The position numbers were made by a program, and so were the translations under genes. 33,889 bases of DNA from CAYLLN01 sp036496265 (GTDB lineage: Bacteria > Planctomycetota > Planctomycetia > Pirellulales > Pirellulaceae), in the NCBI GenBank assembly GCA_036496265.1, contig DASXLL010000135.1, forward strand, positions 1 through 33,889, given 5' to 3'. This document shows positions 23,301-30,619 of this stretch, piece by piece. The notes under the pieces are model-generated. The model was not told where the DNA came from and ran no database searches. It saw only the letters and a list, made by a program, of their open reading frames with translations. Position 1 is the stretch's first letter, and every line of letters starts with the position of its first letter.

Positions 23301-25285
23301 ACCTTGTATTTCTCGTTGTTCTTCAGCGCCTCTTCGGGCGTTTTGTCCGCCGGAATGCCGATAGGCAGGATGATGTAGCCGTAGCGCTTGCCCTCCGCCC
23401 GCCGCATGACGCGCCCCACCGACTGCACCACGTCGATCACACTGTTTCGCGGATTCAGGAACAGCACGGCATCCAAAGCCGGCACATCCACCCCTTCGGA
23501 CAAGCAGCGGGCGTTGGACAGGATGCGGCAGGTGTTGGCGGGGGTTTCCGCTTTGAGCCAATCGAGCAAAGCCCCGCGGCGGAGCGCGTCGAACGTGCCA
23601 TCAACGTGATCGGGCTCGATTTCCAGAATTTGAGAACCCTCATGGTCTGCTTTGTACGCCTCCACGATCTGCGTAAACTGCTCGACAAACTTTTTGGAAT
23701 CCTTGATCGAGCGTGAGAACGCGACAGCCCGCCGCATCGGCTGCACATCGCCTTGAAAATCCACATCGGTCTTCGCCGCTTCGAATCGCTTCTCCAGCCC
23801 GTTCCAGCAGCCAGTGATTTTCGTCGCATCCTCCAGCCTTAGCTCATTCTCCTTGCTGGCAATCTGTTTTTGGAACGTTTTGGAGACGTATTTCTCATCG
23901 ACCGCCAGCACCAGCACCTTGTAGTCCGACAGCAGGCTCTTGCCGACCGCTTCGCCGAAGCCCAGGCGATGCAGCTCGTGCCCGAACTGCTCGACATTAT
24001 CCATCGACGCGATTTCGGCCGAAACCTCCTTCGCCTTGCTCTTGGCATCGTCGCCGTAGATCCGCGGCGTGGCCGTCATGTACAGCCGCTTCTTCCCTCG
24101 CAGGAAATCGGCGTCATGAACCTTTACGAACGCCGATTCGTCCTCGCCGGTGAGCGTGACGCCGGTCGTGCGGTGGGCTTCATCGCAAATGATCAGGTCG
24201 AACTCCGGCATACCGGCCTTCTGCGCCTTGGCCACCGCTTCGATCGATTGATAAGTCGAAAAAACGACGATCAGCCCCGCCCCCTTGGTCCCACCAACCT
24301 TGGTCCCAGGGTCCTCCCTGGGACCACACTTCCCCGAGGGTCCCCCCTCGTCTCCTCTCTTCGCCGCCTTGGCAAGTTCCTTCGCCGCCTTGGCGTGCGC
24401 GCTGTACTGCCCTAGTAACTCCTTGCTGCTCGTCGTGGCAGGATAGGGCAGGTCGTAAGTGGTGATCTCGGCCGAGTCGTCGCTATCTTTCACGCGCCGT
24501 TTCCCGATCGAAACATCCGAACACACCGCCAGGCTTTGCAGCGGTTGCTCAGCCTGCGCCGTCCACTCCCGCAGCGTCTGCGACAACAGTGACAACGACG
24601 GCACCAGAAACAGCACATGCCCCGGCTGACCCTTACCCGCAAGCTGCGGCGCGAGCAGTTCGGCGATCTTGAGCGCGGTAAATGTCTTGCCCGTGCCGCA
24701 AGCCATGATCAACTTGCCCCGGTCGGCTTCTGCCAGACCGCTCGCGACATCGTCAATCGCCGCCTTCTGATGCGGTCGAATGCTGTTCTTCTTCGTCCGC
24801 TTCAGTTGCCCCGGCTTCTTCGCGTCGAACTTGCTCCAGTCGATGGGGCTTTGTTCCAGGTCGGGAATGCCGATGCGGGCGACTTTTTTCGTCTGGTTCA
24901 GCGCATCCAGCGCGTTCTTGCCCCAGTTGTCCGTGGTGCTGACAATGATCCCCTTGCTGAACAGCGGCTTGCCCAGCGCAGTAAAAAACGAATCGATTTC
25001 GCCTTTGCCGAGCGTTTGTTCGGGCAGATAAAACTTGCACTGAATGCCGCAATAGTCTCCGGTGGCCTTTTCCTGAGCCACAAGGTCGATGCCGACATCC
25101 CCAACCCGGCCCTTGAGCGGCCACTCATTCCACATCCAGACTTCGGAGAACAGGCCGGCGTAAAACGGATCGACCCGAAAGAACTGCTGCACCAGCCGTT
25201 CGAACCGGTCCCCCAAATCGCGGTTGTTTCGCGCATCGTCGCGAAACTGGGCGAGGATCGAGTCGAGTGTTGTGCTGGGCATCAT
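20303..25285 (-). CDS. Type ISP restriction-modification enzyme (single chain)
   Basis: 1660 residues, LlaGI/LlaBIII-like. Order: an Mrr-like nuclease with GDRFE, D67 in GDVGIDLV and Q82-x-K84 in GIQCKFY; a SF2 translocase with CGTGKT Walker A at 196-201, ICDEAHRT at about 366-373, MTATP at 403-407 and QSVGRVMR motif VI; a helical coupler; an N6-adenine methyltransferase with DPFTGTGTFL at about 938-947 and NPPY near 1051; and a C-terminal target-recognition domain. One polypeptide methylates one strand of its site and, on unmethylated DNA, translocates and cleaves after head-on convergence. ATG 25285 or 25282 follows AGGGA; the frame is open to 25666 without sense. An in-frame Gly/Pro-rich palindromic insert lies at about 311-336. 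No separate M or S gene is present. Confidence 0.93.
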   Translation of the reverse strand: MMPSTTLDSILAQFRDDARNNRDLGDRFERLVQQFFRVDPFYAGLFSEVWMWNEWPLKGRVGDVGIDLVAQEKATGDYCGIQCKFYLPEQTLGKGEIDSFFTALGKPLFSKGIIVSTTDNWGKNALDALNQTKKVARIGIPDLEQSPIDWSKFDAKKPGQLKRTKKNSIRPHQKAAIDDVASGLAEADRGKLIMACGTGKTFTALKIAELLAPQLAGKGQPGHVLFLVPSLSLLSQTLREWTAQAEQPLQSLAVCSDVSIGKRRVKDSDDSAEITTYDLPYPATTSSKELLGQYSAHAKAAKELAKAAKRGDEGGPSGKCGPREDPGTKVGGTKGAGLIVVFSTYQSIEAVAKAQKAGMPEFDLIICDEAHRTTGVTLTGEDESAFVKVHDADFLRGKKRLYMTATPRIYGDDAKSKAKEVSAEIASMDNVEQFGHELHRLGFGEAVGKSLLSDYKVLVLAVDEKYVSKTFQKQIASKENELRLEDATKITGCWNGLEKRFEAAKTDVDFQGDVQPMRRAVAFSRSIKDSKKFVEQFTQIVEAYKADHEGSQILEIEPDHVDGTFDALRRGALLDWLKAETPANTCRILSNARCLSEGVDVPALDAVLFLNPRNSVIDVVQSVGRVMRRAEGKRYGYIILPIGIPADKTPEEALKNNEKYKVVWQVLQALRAHDDRFNATINQLELNKKRPENIQVIGVGGGADDKDGGGAKSDGDSKPKVREIQNVFAFPNLDEWKDAIYAKMVMKVGDRAYWETWARDIAKIAETHITRIKALLDDPKSKQSKAFDEFLKGFQENLNPAVTSEDAIEMLAQHLITRPVFDALFANYTFTQQNPVSQSMQKMLDILHEQSLEKETATLEKFYASVRDRAKGLDNAEARQKVVIELYDEFFRTAFPRMAERLGIVYTPVEVVDFIIRSVEDVLRDEFESGLAEEEVHIIDPFTGTGTFLVRLLQSGLIPPEKLLHKYQHELHANEIVLLAYYIAAINIEETFHGLHASKGKDEYLPFDGICLTDTFQLYESDQKQIEGTFIENTARVKRQKASPIRVVIANPPYSMGQVSENDNNQNLDYSALDARIGETYVKRSTATLKTSLYDSYIRAIRWASDRIDNKGVVGFVTNGYFIDGNAADGLRASLTDEFTSIYIFNLRGNQRTSGEVSRQEGGKIFGSGARTPVAITLLVKNPEKVPPATLRYHDIGDYLSRDEKLEIIRGFVSIAKIESQKKWTTLTPNAEHDWINQRDIAYASFLELSGGVFSDSFGGVKTNRDAWCYNFSTKNLAENMGAMIRAYERQRKKFNESISGNLDERKRAVEDFIDNDPKLIAWTVNLKLDLARDRKHTLNDDARVVSLYRPFTRMNWYSDRSLNERPLGGRIMFPTPAHQNVVICVSGAGTRDKFSALAADAVPDLSFADKSSGSQCFPLYIYEKADESPGLQFDKSETIDGYHRRDAITDGILKTFRAAYGKGVSKEDIFYYVYGVLHSPEYRTRFAADLKKMLPRIPLTREAKDFQAFSAAGRELAQWHLNYETVEPWPLVEHIDRLNFDASELFAVQKMTFARPTAEQKAAGMKWDKSRIVYNSNVTISGIPLEAYNYVVNGKPAIEWVMERYQFTRDKDSGIVNDPNDWCKEHREPRYIVDLVGRVVRVSMETIGIVEKLPGLKER
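24301..24350. repeat. Two palindromes inside the Type ISP gene
   Basis: TGGTCCCAGGG-TCCT-CCCTGGGACCA (24301-24326, 11-bp stem) is followed by CGAGGG-TCCC-CCCTCG (24335-24350). Read on the minus strand they encode GGPSGKCGPREDPGTK, in frame, between two helicase strands. Confidence 0.8.
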
Positions 25286-25656
25286 CGTCCCTGACCGAAA
25301 ATGGGCGAACCCGTCGCTCCGGTAACTGCCGCTTAAAGCGTCGCACCGCCAAAGTGGGGTAAGGATACAACTCGCTCCACCAATTTGCCACCGCTGTTTA
25401 CTGGCCACTGACAACTGGCAAATAGACCAGACTAGTCCATTTCTCGCCGCCCAATAAAAAAACTTACACCCACACCAATCGCCGCTACCCCGCCCCCGGC
25501 TGACACTTAGCCGTAATCGACTCGTCGCACTCCAAAAAATCGTGCAACAAGTTCCTTGCAGAACCTCAGCCGTTCTGCTCTTTTGTACCCATATATACCT
25601 TTGTTCAAAATAACAACTTACAACAACCAGCCATGATCCCCGAATCAACTCCGCTG

Positions 25657-25764
25657 CCCACGGCACTCGCCGTACTGGAAGGGAGGTCGGCGAGGCCCTT
25701 CGCCGACCTGGGCCGTGGGTGGATGATCCATTGGAGCTTCTGGCCAGCGAGGGCCTCGCTGGCC
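25657..25764. repeat. Nested hairpins
   Basis: CCCACGGC at 25657-25664 pairs with GCCGTGGG at 25712-25719, enclosing AGGTCGGCGA-GGCCCT-TCGCCGACCT (25684-25709, 10-bp stem). A separate hairpin GGCCAGCGAGG-G-CCTCGCTGGCC lies at 25742-25764. Confidence 0.75.
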
Positions 25765-25901
25765 TTCTCTCAGCGAAGCTCGACCGCCGCGTTCAAGTTG
25801 AGCGCGGTGCCCTCGGAACCGAAATCCCCAACCCGCCGACTCCAACCAACTTACAACGCAACCTAACGTCCGCCGTAATGAAAAAACTTAAAACTTGAGC
25901 G

Positions 25902-25978
25902 CCTCCGACCTCCGACTTCTGAATATGACCTTCGACTTTGGACCTTCGACTTTGGACCTTCGACTTTGGACTTTTAAC
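25902..25978. repeat. Eleven contiguous heptamers
   Basis: CCTCCGA x2, CTTCTGA, ATATGAC, then (CTTCGAC TTTGGAC) x3 and TTTTAAC follow in strict 7-base phase. The three CTTCGAC-TTTGGAC pairs are perfect 14-bp repeats. The block ends 18 bases before the -35 box of the cysteine synthase promoter. Confidence 0.9.
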
Positions 25979-25995
25979 TATGAATCCTGCTCTCG

Positions 25996-26024
25996 TTGCC
26001 GCTCCGAAAACCATTTGTTATACT
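25996..26024 (+). promoter_or_regulatory. Sigma-70 promoter of cysteine synthase gene
   Basis: TTGCCG at 25996-26001 and TATACT at 26019-26024 are separated by 17 bases. The expected start near 26031 gives a leader of about 75 bases containing gctttaagtgcaattg and gccttaagtgcgtttgc, two TTAAGTGC direct copies 23 bases apart. A GAGGGA ribosome-binding site precedes ATG 26106. Confidence 0.65.
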
Positions 26025-26105
26025 CCCTTCGCTTTAAGTGCAATTGCTGCCAAGCCTTAAGTGCGTTTGCACGCGAGGGATTCTCACGAACAAGAGGGAC
26101 GTTCT

Positions 26106-27071
26106 ATGTCAGCCGCTGCTTTGCCCGCTGGAGTGAAGAAAGACATTACACAATGCATCGGCAACACGCCGCTCGTGCAGCTTCGCAAAGTGACCGAGGG
26201 CTGCGTCGCCACAGTTTTGGCAAAGCTCGAAAATTTGAACCCGCTGTGGAGCGTGAAGGACCGGATCGGTCGATCGATGGTCGATGCGGCCGAGCGGGAC
26301 GGCAAAATCAAGCCGGGCATTACGTTGATCGAGGCTACCAGCGGCAACACCGGCATCGGCCTGGCGTACGTTTGTGCGTCGCGCGGCTACAAGCTCGCGG
26401 TGACGATGCCCGAAAGCATGACGATCGAGCGGCGGCGACTCTTGAAGGCGCTGGGGGCGGAAGTGATTCTGACCCCAGCGGCCGAGGGCATGCCCGGCGC
26501 CGTCCGCCGCGCGGAGGCGCTGGCTGCGGAGAACCCTGGAAAATATTTTCTGCCGCAGCAGTTCAAAAACCCGGCGAACCCTGAAGTTCATCGCAAGACG
26601 ACGGCCGAGGAAATCTGGCGCGACACGGATGGCAAAGTCGATATCCTCGTCTCGGGCGTGGGCACCGGCGGCACGATTACCGGCGTGAGCGAAGTGATCA
26701 AATCGCGCAAGCCGGCGTTCAAGGCGATCGCCGTCGAGCCGGCCAATAGCCCGGTCATCACGCAAAAAATGAACGGCCAGGAGCTGAAGCCCGGCCGCCA
26801 TACGATTCAGGGCCTTGGCGCTGGCTTCATTCCCGATGTGCTCAATATCAAGATTATCGATGAAGCGGTTCAAGTGAAGGACGAAGACGCCGCCGAGACG
26901 ACCCGCAAAATGTCCACACAAGAGGGCATCTTCTGCGGCATCAGCTCCGGCGCCGCTGCCTGGGCCGCGATCGAGGTTGCCAAGAGACCTGAAAATGCGG
27001 GCAAGCTGATTGTCGTTGTTCTGCCCGACCTGGGTGAGCGTTATCTTTCGACGCAGTTGTTTCCGGAATAG
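26106..27071 (+). CDS. cysK: Cysteine synthase (O-acetylserine sulfhydrylase)
   Basis: 321 residues, the usual length. It starts IGNTPLVQL (substrate side). PLP-binding Lys51 is in NPLWSVKDR, TSGNTG at 78-83 forms the substrate loop, and GVGTGGTITG at about 184-193 binds the PLP phosphate. KPGRHTIQGLGAGFIP and GIFCGISSGAA (PLP N1 serine) complete the site. It forms L-cysteine from O-acetylserine and sulfide. NPLW in place of NPGG or NPAG before SVKDR is a less common variant; a CysM- or CBS-like substrate preference cannot be excluded, but no CBS-domain tail is present. ATG 26106 has a GAGGGA box. Monocistronic: a spacer of 100 bases precedes the next gene. Confidence 0.93.
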   Translation: MSAAALPAGVKKDITQCIGNTPLVQLRKVTEGCVATVLAKLENLNPLWSVKDRIGRSMVDAAERDGKIKPGITLIEATSGNTGIGLAYVCASRGYKLAVTMPESMTIERRRLLKALGAEVILTPAAEGMPGAVRRAEALAAENPGKYFLPQQFKNPANPEVHRKTTAEEIWRDTDGKVDILVSGVGTGGTITGVSEVIKSRKPAFKAIAVEPANSPVITQKMNGQELKPGRHTIQGLGAGFIPDVLNIKIIDEAVQVKDEDAAETTRKMSTQEGIFCGISSGAAAWAAIEVAKRPENAGKLIVVVLPDLGERYLSTQLFPE

Positions 27072-27171
27072 TAGCGGTCGGGATGCCTGTGGTGGGCCGG
27101 CGCGAGCTGCGCTCGCTGGTCCTACCCTACGGCCGCCGCGAAAGCCGGCAATCGAGGTTATGCTTTAAGAC

Positions 27172-29655
27172 ATGACCTCGAACGAGTCGAACTCTTCGGG
27201 CAGCCATTCATCACGGAATAGGCTGCCGATTGTGCTGCTGTTATTCATTGGCAGCGGCTGCGCGGCGCTGATTTATGAAATCGTCTGGCTGCAGATGCTG
27301 CAGCTCGTCATTGGCTCATCGGCGGTGTCGCTGGGCGTGCTTCTGGGCACTTTCATGGGTGGCATGTGCCTTGGCAGCTTGCTGCTGCCGCGGTGTCTTT
27401 CGTTGCGTCATCATCCACTGCGCGTTTATGCGACCTTGGAACTTGGCATTGGCGTGATTGGCCTGGCGCTCCTATTTATCTTGCCTCAAGTCGATGAAAT
27501 CTATGCGGCCAGCGCCATGCGAGGAACAGCCGGACTTTTCATCCGCGGCTTGATCGCCGCCGCGTGTCTGCTGCCACCGACAATACTGATGGGAGCCACG
27601 CTGCCCGCCGCCGCCCGATTTGTCGAAGCGACTCCGCGCGGCATCTCCTGGCTCGGCTTCTTTTACGGCGGCAACATCGCCGGCGCGGTTCTCGGCTGCT
27701 TGCTGGCCGGTTTCTATTTATTGCGTTTGTTCGACATGGCCACATCGACCTATGTCGCCGCGGCAATCAACGCCGTCGTAGCTATCGTCGGCTTACTCGT
27801 CGCAAACGCAACGCCGTTGTCAGCCCCCGCCGTGAACACAAATCAATCGCCGGCAACATCGCGGTCTGTCGCGTGGTCGATCTACATTGCGATCGGTCTC
27901 TCCGGCCTTGGCGCTCTGGGCGCGGAAGTCGTCTGGACCCGCATCCTTTCGCTCATCATCGGCGGTACGGTCTACACATTTTCCATCATCCTGGCCGTTT
28001 TTTTAATCGGCCTGGGCTTCGGCAGCACCTGGGGGGCTATGATCGCGCGCGAAAGCCGCTCATCGCGATCCGCGCTCGGCATTTGTCAGCTCATGTTGGC
28101 GGCGGCGATCGCTTGGGCGGCGTATATGCTTGCCGTCTCGCTGCCGCTGTGGCCCATTGATCCTTCGCTGGCCAGAAATCCCTGGCTGAATTTCCAACTC
28201 GACCTGGCGCGGTGCTTGTGGGCTATTTTGCCAGCAGCAACGCTGTGGGGCGCGAGTTTTCCGCTGGCGCTGGCGGCGGCAGCCCAAAGCGCGGGCGCAG
28301 GTGACTCCGGCCGATTGGTTGGCGGCATTTATGCGGCTAACACCGTTGGGGCAATCGTCGGCGCGCTCGTTTTCAGCATCGTCTTGGTTGGCTGGGTCGG
28401 TACGCAGCGGTGCGAGCAAGTGCTGATCGTGGTGGCGGCGGTCTCGGCATTGGTGACGATTGTTCCGTGCTTGTTTCTTGGGCCGGCCGGAGGCCCGCCC
28501 CACGGAGTTGGACAGGCGGGACGCCTACCCTACAGTCTGGCGGCTGGTGCGCTGTTGACGGCCGGGATCGTTGCCGCTGGCTGGCTCGCCTATTTGGTTC
28601 CGGCGACGTCCGGCGAGCTCATTGCTCATGGCCGCCGGCTGCCGACGCGCAAAGGCCTCTACGAAATGCTCTACCACGGCGAAGGCGTCAATTCGTCTGT
28701 CGCCGTGACCGTCTTTGACGATGGCGTGCGCAATTTTCACGTCAGCGGCAAGATTGAAGCGTCCAGCGAGCCGCAGGACATGCGGCTGCAGCGGATGCTC
28801 GGCCACATACCAGCCCTCATGCATCCGAATCCGAAGTCGGTGCTCGTTGTCGGATGCGGCGCGGGCGTGACCGCGGGATCCTTCGTCGTGCATCCGAGCG
28901 TCGAGCGGATCGTCATCTGCGAAATTGAACCGCTAATCCCGAAAATCGTCGCCGAATATTTTGCCGAAGAAAACTATGGCGTCGTGAAGGACAAAAAAGT
29001 CGAGATCGTGTTCGACGACGCCCGGCATTACATTTTGACGACGCGGGAAAAATTCGATATTATCACGTCCGACCCCATCAATCCCTGGGTGAAAGGCGCG
29101 GCGTCGCTCTATACCCGCGAGTATTTTGAGCTCTGCAAGCGGCGACTGAACGAAGGCGGCGTCATCACGCAGTGGGTGCCGCTGTATGAAAGCAGCGTCG
29201 CCGCCGTAAAAAGTGAATTGGCCACATTCTTCGCCGTTTTTCCGGAAGGAACGGTATGGAGCAACGATGTTGAAGGCCGCGGCTACGACGTGGTGCTGCT
29301 GGGTCAGATCGGCCCGCTCACAATCGACGTCGATCAACTTCAAGAGCGGCTCGGCCGCAGCGATCATTTTCCCGTTGATGAATCGTTGTATCAGGTCGGT
29401 TTCAATTCCGGCTTGGACTTGCTCGCCACCTTCGCCGGAACAGCCGCTGATCTTGCGCCGTGGCTAAAAGACGCAGAAATCAACCGCGATCGCAATCTGC
29501 GTCTGCAATATCTGGCCGGGTTCGCTGCGCACGATTACCAGGAGTCGATGATTTTCAATCAGATTCTCCGGCACAGGAAATATCCCGACAAGTTGTTCGT
29601 CACCTCTTACGACAACGAGATGGTCCTTCGCGCGCGGCTTGGTTTGGCAAAGTAG
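27172..29655 (+). CDS. Fused MFS-like / spermidine synthase-like membrane protein
   Basis: 827 residues. The first 480 or so hold about 12 to 14 hydrophobic helices with GSGCAALIYEIVWLQML and GLGALGAEVVWTRILSL, the repeated signature of the fused MFS/spermidine synthase family. The soluble C-terminal part (about 500-780) is SpeE-like: VLVVGCGAGVTAG at about 555-567 (SAM-type loop), FDIITSDPINPW, and LYTREYFELCKRRLNEGGVITQWVPLY. The true substrate of the family is unknown; a polyamine or aminopropyl transfer role is only inferred. A palindromic segment near 28480-28530 inserts GPAGGPPHGVGQAGRLPYS between two helices. The stop codon lies in a 16-bp inverted-repeat arm. No signal of frameshift. 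Confidence 0.9.
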   Translation: MTSNESNSSGSHSSRNRLPIVLLLFIGSGCAALIYEIVWLQMLQLVIGSSAVSLGVLLGTFMGGMCLGSLLLPRCLSLRHHPLRVYATLELGIGVIGLALLFILPQVDEIYAASAMRGTAGLFIRGLIAAACLLPPTILMGATLPAAARFVEATPRGISWLGFFYGGNIAGAVLGCLLAGFYLLRLFDMATSTYVAAAINAVVAIVGLLVANATPLSAPAVNTNQSPATSRSVAWSIYIAIGLSGLGALGAEVVWTRILSLIIGGTVYTFSIILAVFLIGLGFGSTWGAMIARESRSSRSALGICQLMLAAAIAWAAYMLAVSLPLWPIDPSLARNPWLNFQLDLARCLWAILPAATLWGASFPLALAAAAQSAGAGDSGRLVGGIYAANTVGAIVGALVFSIVLVGWVGTQRCEQVLIVVAAVSALVTIVPCLFLGPAGGPPHGVGQAGRLPYSLAAGALLTAGIVAAGWLAYLVPATSGELIAHGRRLPTRKGLYEMLYHGEGVNSSVAVTVFDDGVRNFHVSGKIEASSEPQDMRLQRMLGHIPALMHPNPKSVLVVGCGAGVTAGSFVVHPSVERIVICEIEPLIPKIVAEYFAEENYGVVKDKKVEIVFDDARHYILTTREKFDIITSDPINPWVKGAASLYTREYFELCKRRLNEGGVITQWVPLYESSVAAVKSELATFFAVFPEGTVWSNDVEGRGYDVVLLGQIGPLTIDVDQLQERLGRSDHFPVDESLYQVGFNSGLDLLATFAGTAADLAPWLKDAEINRDRNLRLQYLAGFAAHDYQESMIFNQILRHRKYPDKLFVTSYDNEMVLRARLGLAK
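28480..28530. repeat. Repeat-like insert in the MFS-SpeE gene
   Basis: GGGCC...GGCCC (28480-28497) is followed by AGGCG-GGA-CGCCT (28514-28526) and taccctac. The stretch is Gly/Pro-rich when translated, and acaggcgggacgcctaccct resembles spacer repeats. It lies in frame in a loop between transmembrane helices. Confidence 0.55.
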
Positions 29656-29721
29656 GGTGGGCTGTGCCCACCATGCTTACCGAACACGCACCGTTACGTC
29701 GGTGAGCACAGCCCACCCTAC
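29652..29721. repeat. 16-bp inverted repeat over a stop codon
   Basis: GTAGGGTGGGCTGTGC at 29652-29667 pairs perfectly with GCACAGCCCACCCTAC at 29706-29721. The stop TAG of the MFS-SpeE gene is inside the left arm, and the right arm ends 7 bases before the next ATG. It fills the whole 72-base gap. Confidence 0.88.
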
Positions 29722-29727
29722 GAGATA

Positions 29728-30489
29728 ATGCTTGCACTGACGCATTTGCCTTCGTCCAAATTGCAAGCGTGCGAGCGAACGTTTGTCGCGCATGAAGAAA
29801 TCGACTACGAACGCGCGCTCACGCAGCACGCCGCTTACTGCGACGCGTTGCGGGCTTGCCGCGTGCGCGTTGTGACGCTTAACGTCAATGCTGACCAGCC
29901 GGACAGCACGTTCATTGAAGACATTGCCGTCGTGCTCGACGAAGTCGCCGTTCTTGCCTCGATGGGCACGGCTTCGCGGCGCGACGAACCGCGCGCCATC
30001 GAACCAATCATCCGCGAGCACCGCGAGATGGTCCGCATCGAGTCGCCCGCGACATTGGAAGGCGGCGATGTCCTCCGCGTTGGCCGCACGCTGCTCGTCG
30101 GCACGTCATGCCGCACCAATCATGCTGGAATCGCCCTCTTTGCAGCCATCGTCGAGCGATTTGGCTATCGGGTAATGCCAATTCCAATCCGCGAGTGTCT
30201 CCATCTTAAAACCGCCTGCACGGTGTTGCCTGACGGCCGGCTGCTCATCAATCCCGCGTGGATCAACAAGTCAGCGCTGACGGATTTCGATCTCATCGAA
30301 ATCCCGACCGACGAACCCTGGGCCGCCAACGTGTGCCTCGTCAATTCCAATATGCTCCTTCCAGCCGCTCACGCTCGAACCGCGAACCTTATCGACAGTC
30401 TTGGCTTTGCAATTCGCGCGGTCGAACTCTCTGAATTCGCCAAAGCCGAGGGTGGTGTCACCTGCCTTTCGCTGTTGATCAACGAGTGA
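29728..30489 (+). CDS. Dimethylarginine dimethylaminohydrolase-like (DDAH) hydrolase
   Basis: 253 residues of the arginine-deiminase/amidinotransferase superfamily. FIEDIAVVLDEVAVL (about 62-76), TLEGGDVLRVG (about 109-119), ECLHLKTACTVL with His159, and C-terminal GGVTCLSLL with Cys246 match DDAH. The family hydrolyses N-methylated arginines to citrulline and methylamines; the Cys-His pair forms the active site. A related N-carbamoyl or amidinotransferase role is possible. ATG 29728 lies 7 bases after the inverted-repeat arm and has no clear ribosome-binding site, perhaps read from the upstream transcript. It follows the MFS-SpeE gene on the same strand; a shared arginine/polyamine link is speculative. 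Confidence 0.87.
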   Translation: MLALTHLPSSKLQACERTFVAHEEIDYERALTQHAAYCDALRACRVRVVTLNVNADQPDSTFIEDIAVVLDEVAVLASMGTASRRDEPRAIEPIIREHREMVRIESPATLEGGDVLRVGRTLLVGTSCRTNHAGIALFAAIVERFGYRVMPIPIRECLHLKTACTVLPDGRLLINPAWINKSALTDFDLIEIPTDEPWAANVCLVNSNMLLPAAHARTANLIDSLGFAIRAVELSEFAKAEGGVTCLSLLINE

Positions 30490-30619
30490 TCGCTTTGTGC
30501 CGGCGGAATAGCTGCTTCGTGGGCCAAGACGTTAATCAACCGATCGAATTTTTGCATTCGATCGCATCTCGTCCGGCAGTATTTAGCGAGACGAAACACA
30601 GAGCCTGAGGGTCAACGTC
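30490..30619. other. Short spacer before SEC-C gene
   Basis: No gene or strong repeat was seen. Near the end a GAGG box at about 30607-30610 precedes ATG 30620. Confidence 0.4.

Larger units (their letters stand above)
25286..26105. other. 820-base gene-free spacer
   Basis: No recognisable gene, tRNA or IS. It holds the Type ISP ribosome-binding site, an AC-rich stretch near 25360-25470 (with ccactgacaactggc), nested hairpins (25657-25764), a copy of the CCGTAATGAAAAAACTT segment (25873), 11 heptamers (25902-25978) and the cysteine synthase promoter (25996-26024). The divergent Type ISP gene must also have its promoter here; I could not identify it. Confidence 0.6.

Noticed and set aside
25286..25666. 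N-terminal extension of the Type ISP protein
   Set aside because: The translation lacks family resemblance, and a ribosome-binding site lies right before 25285/25282.
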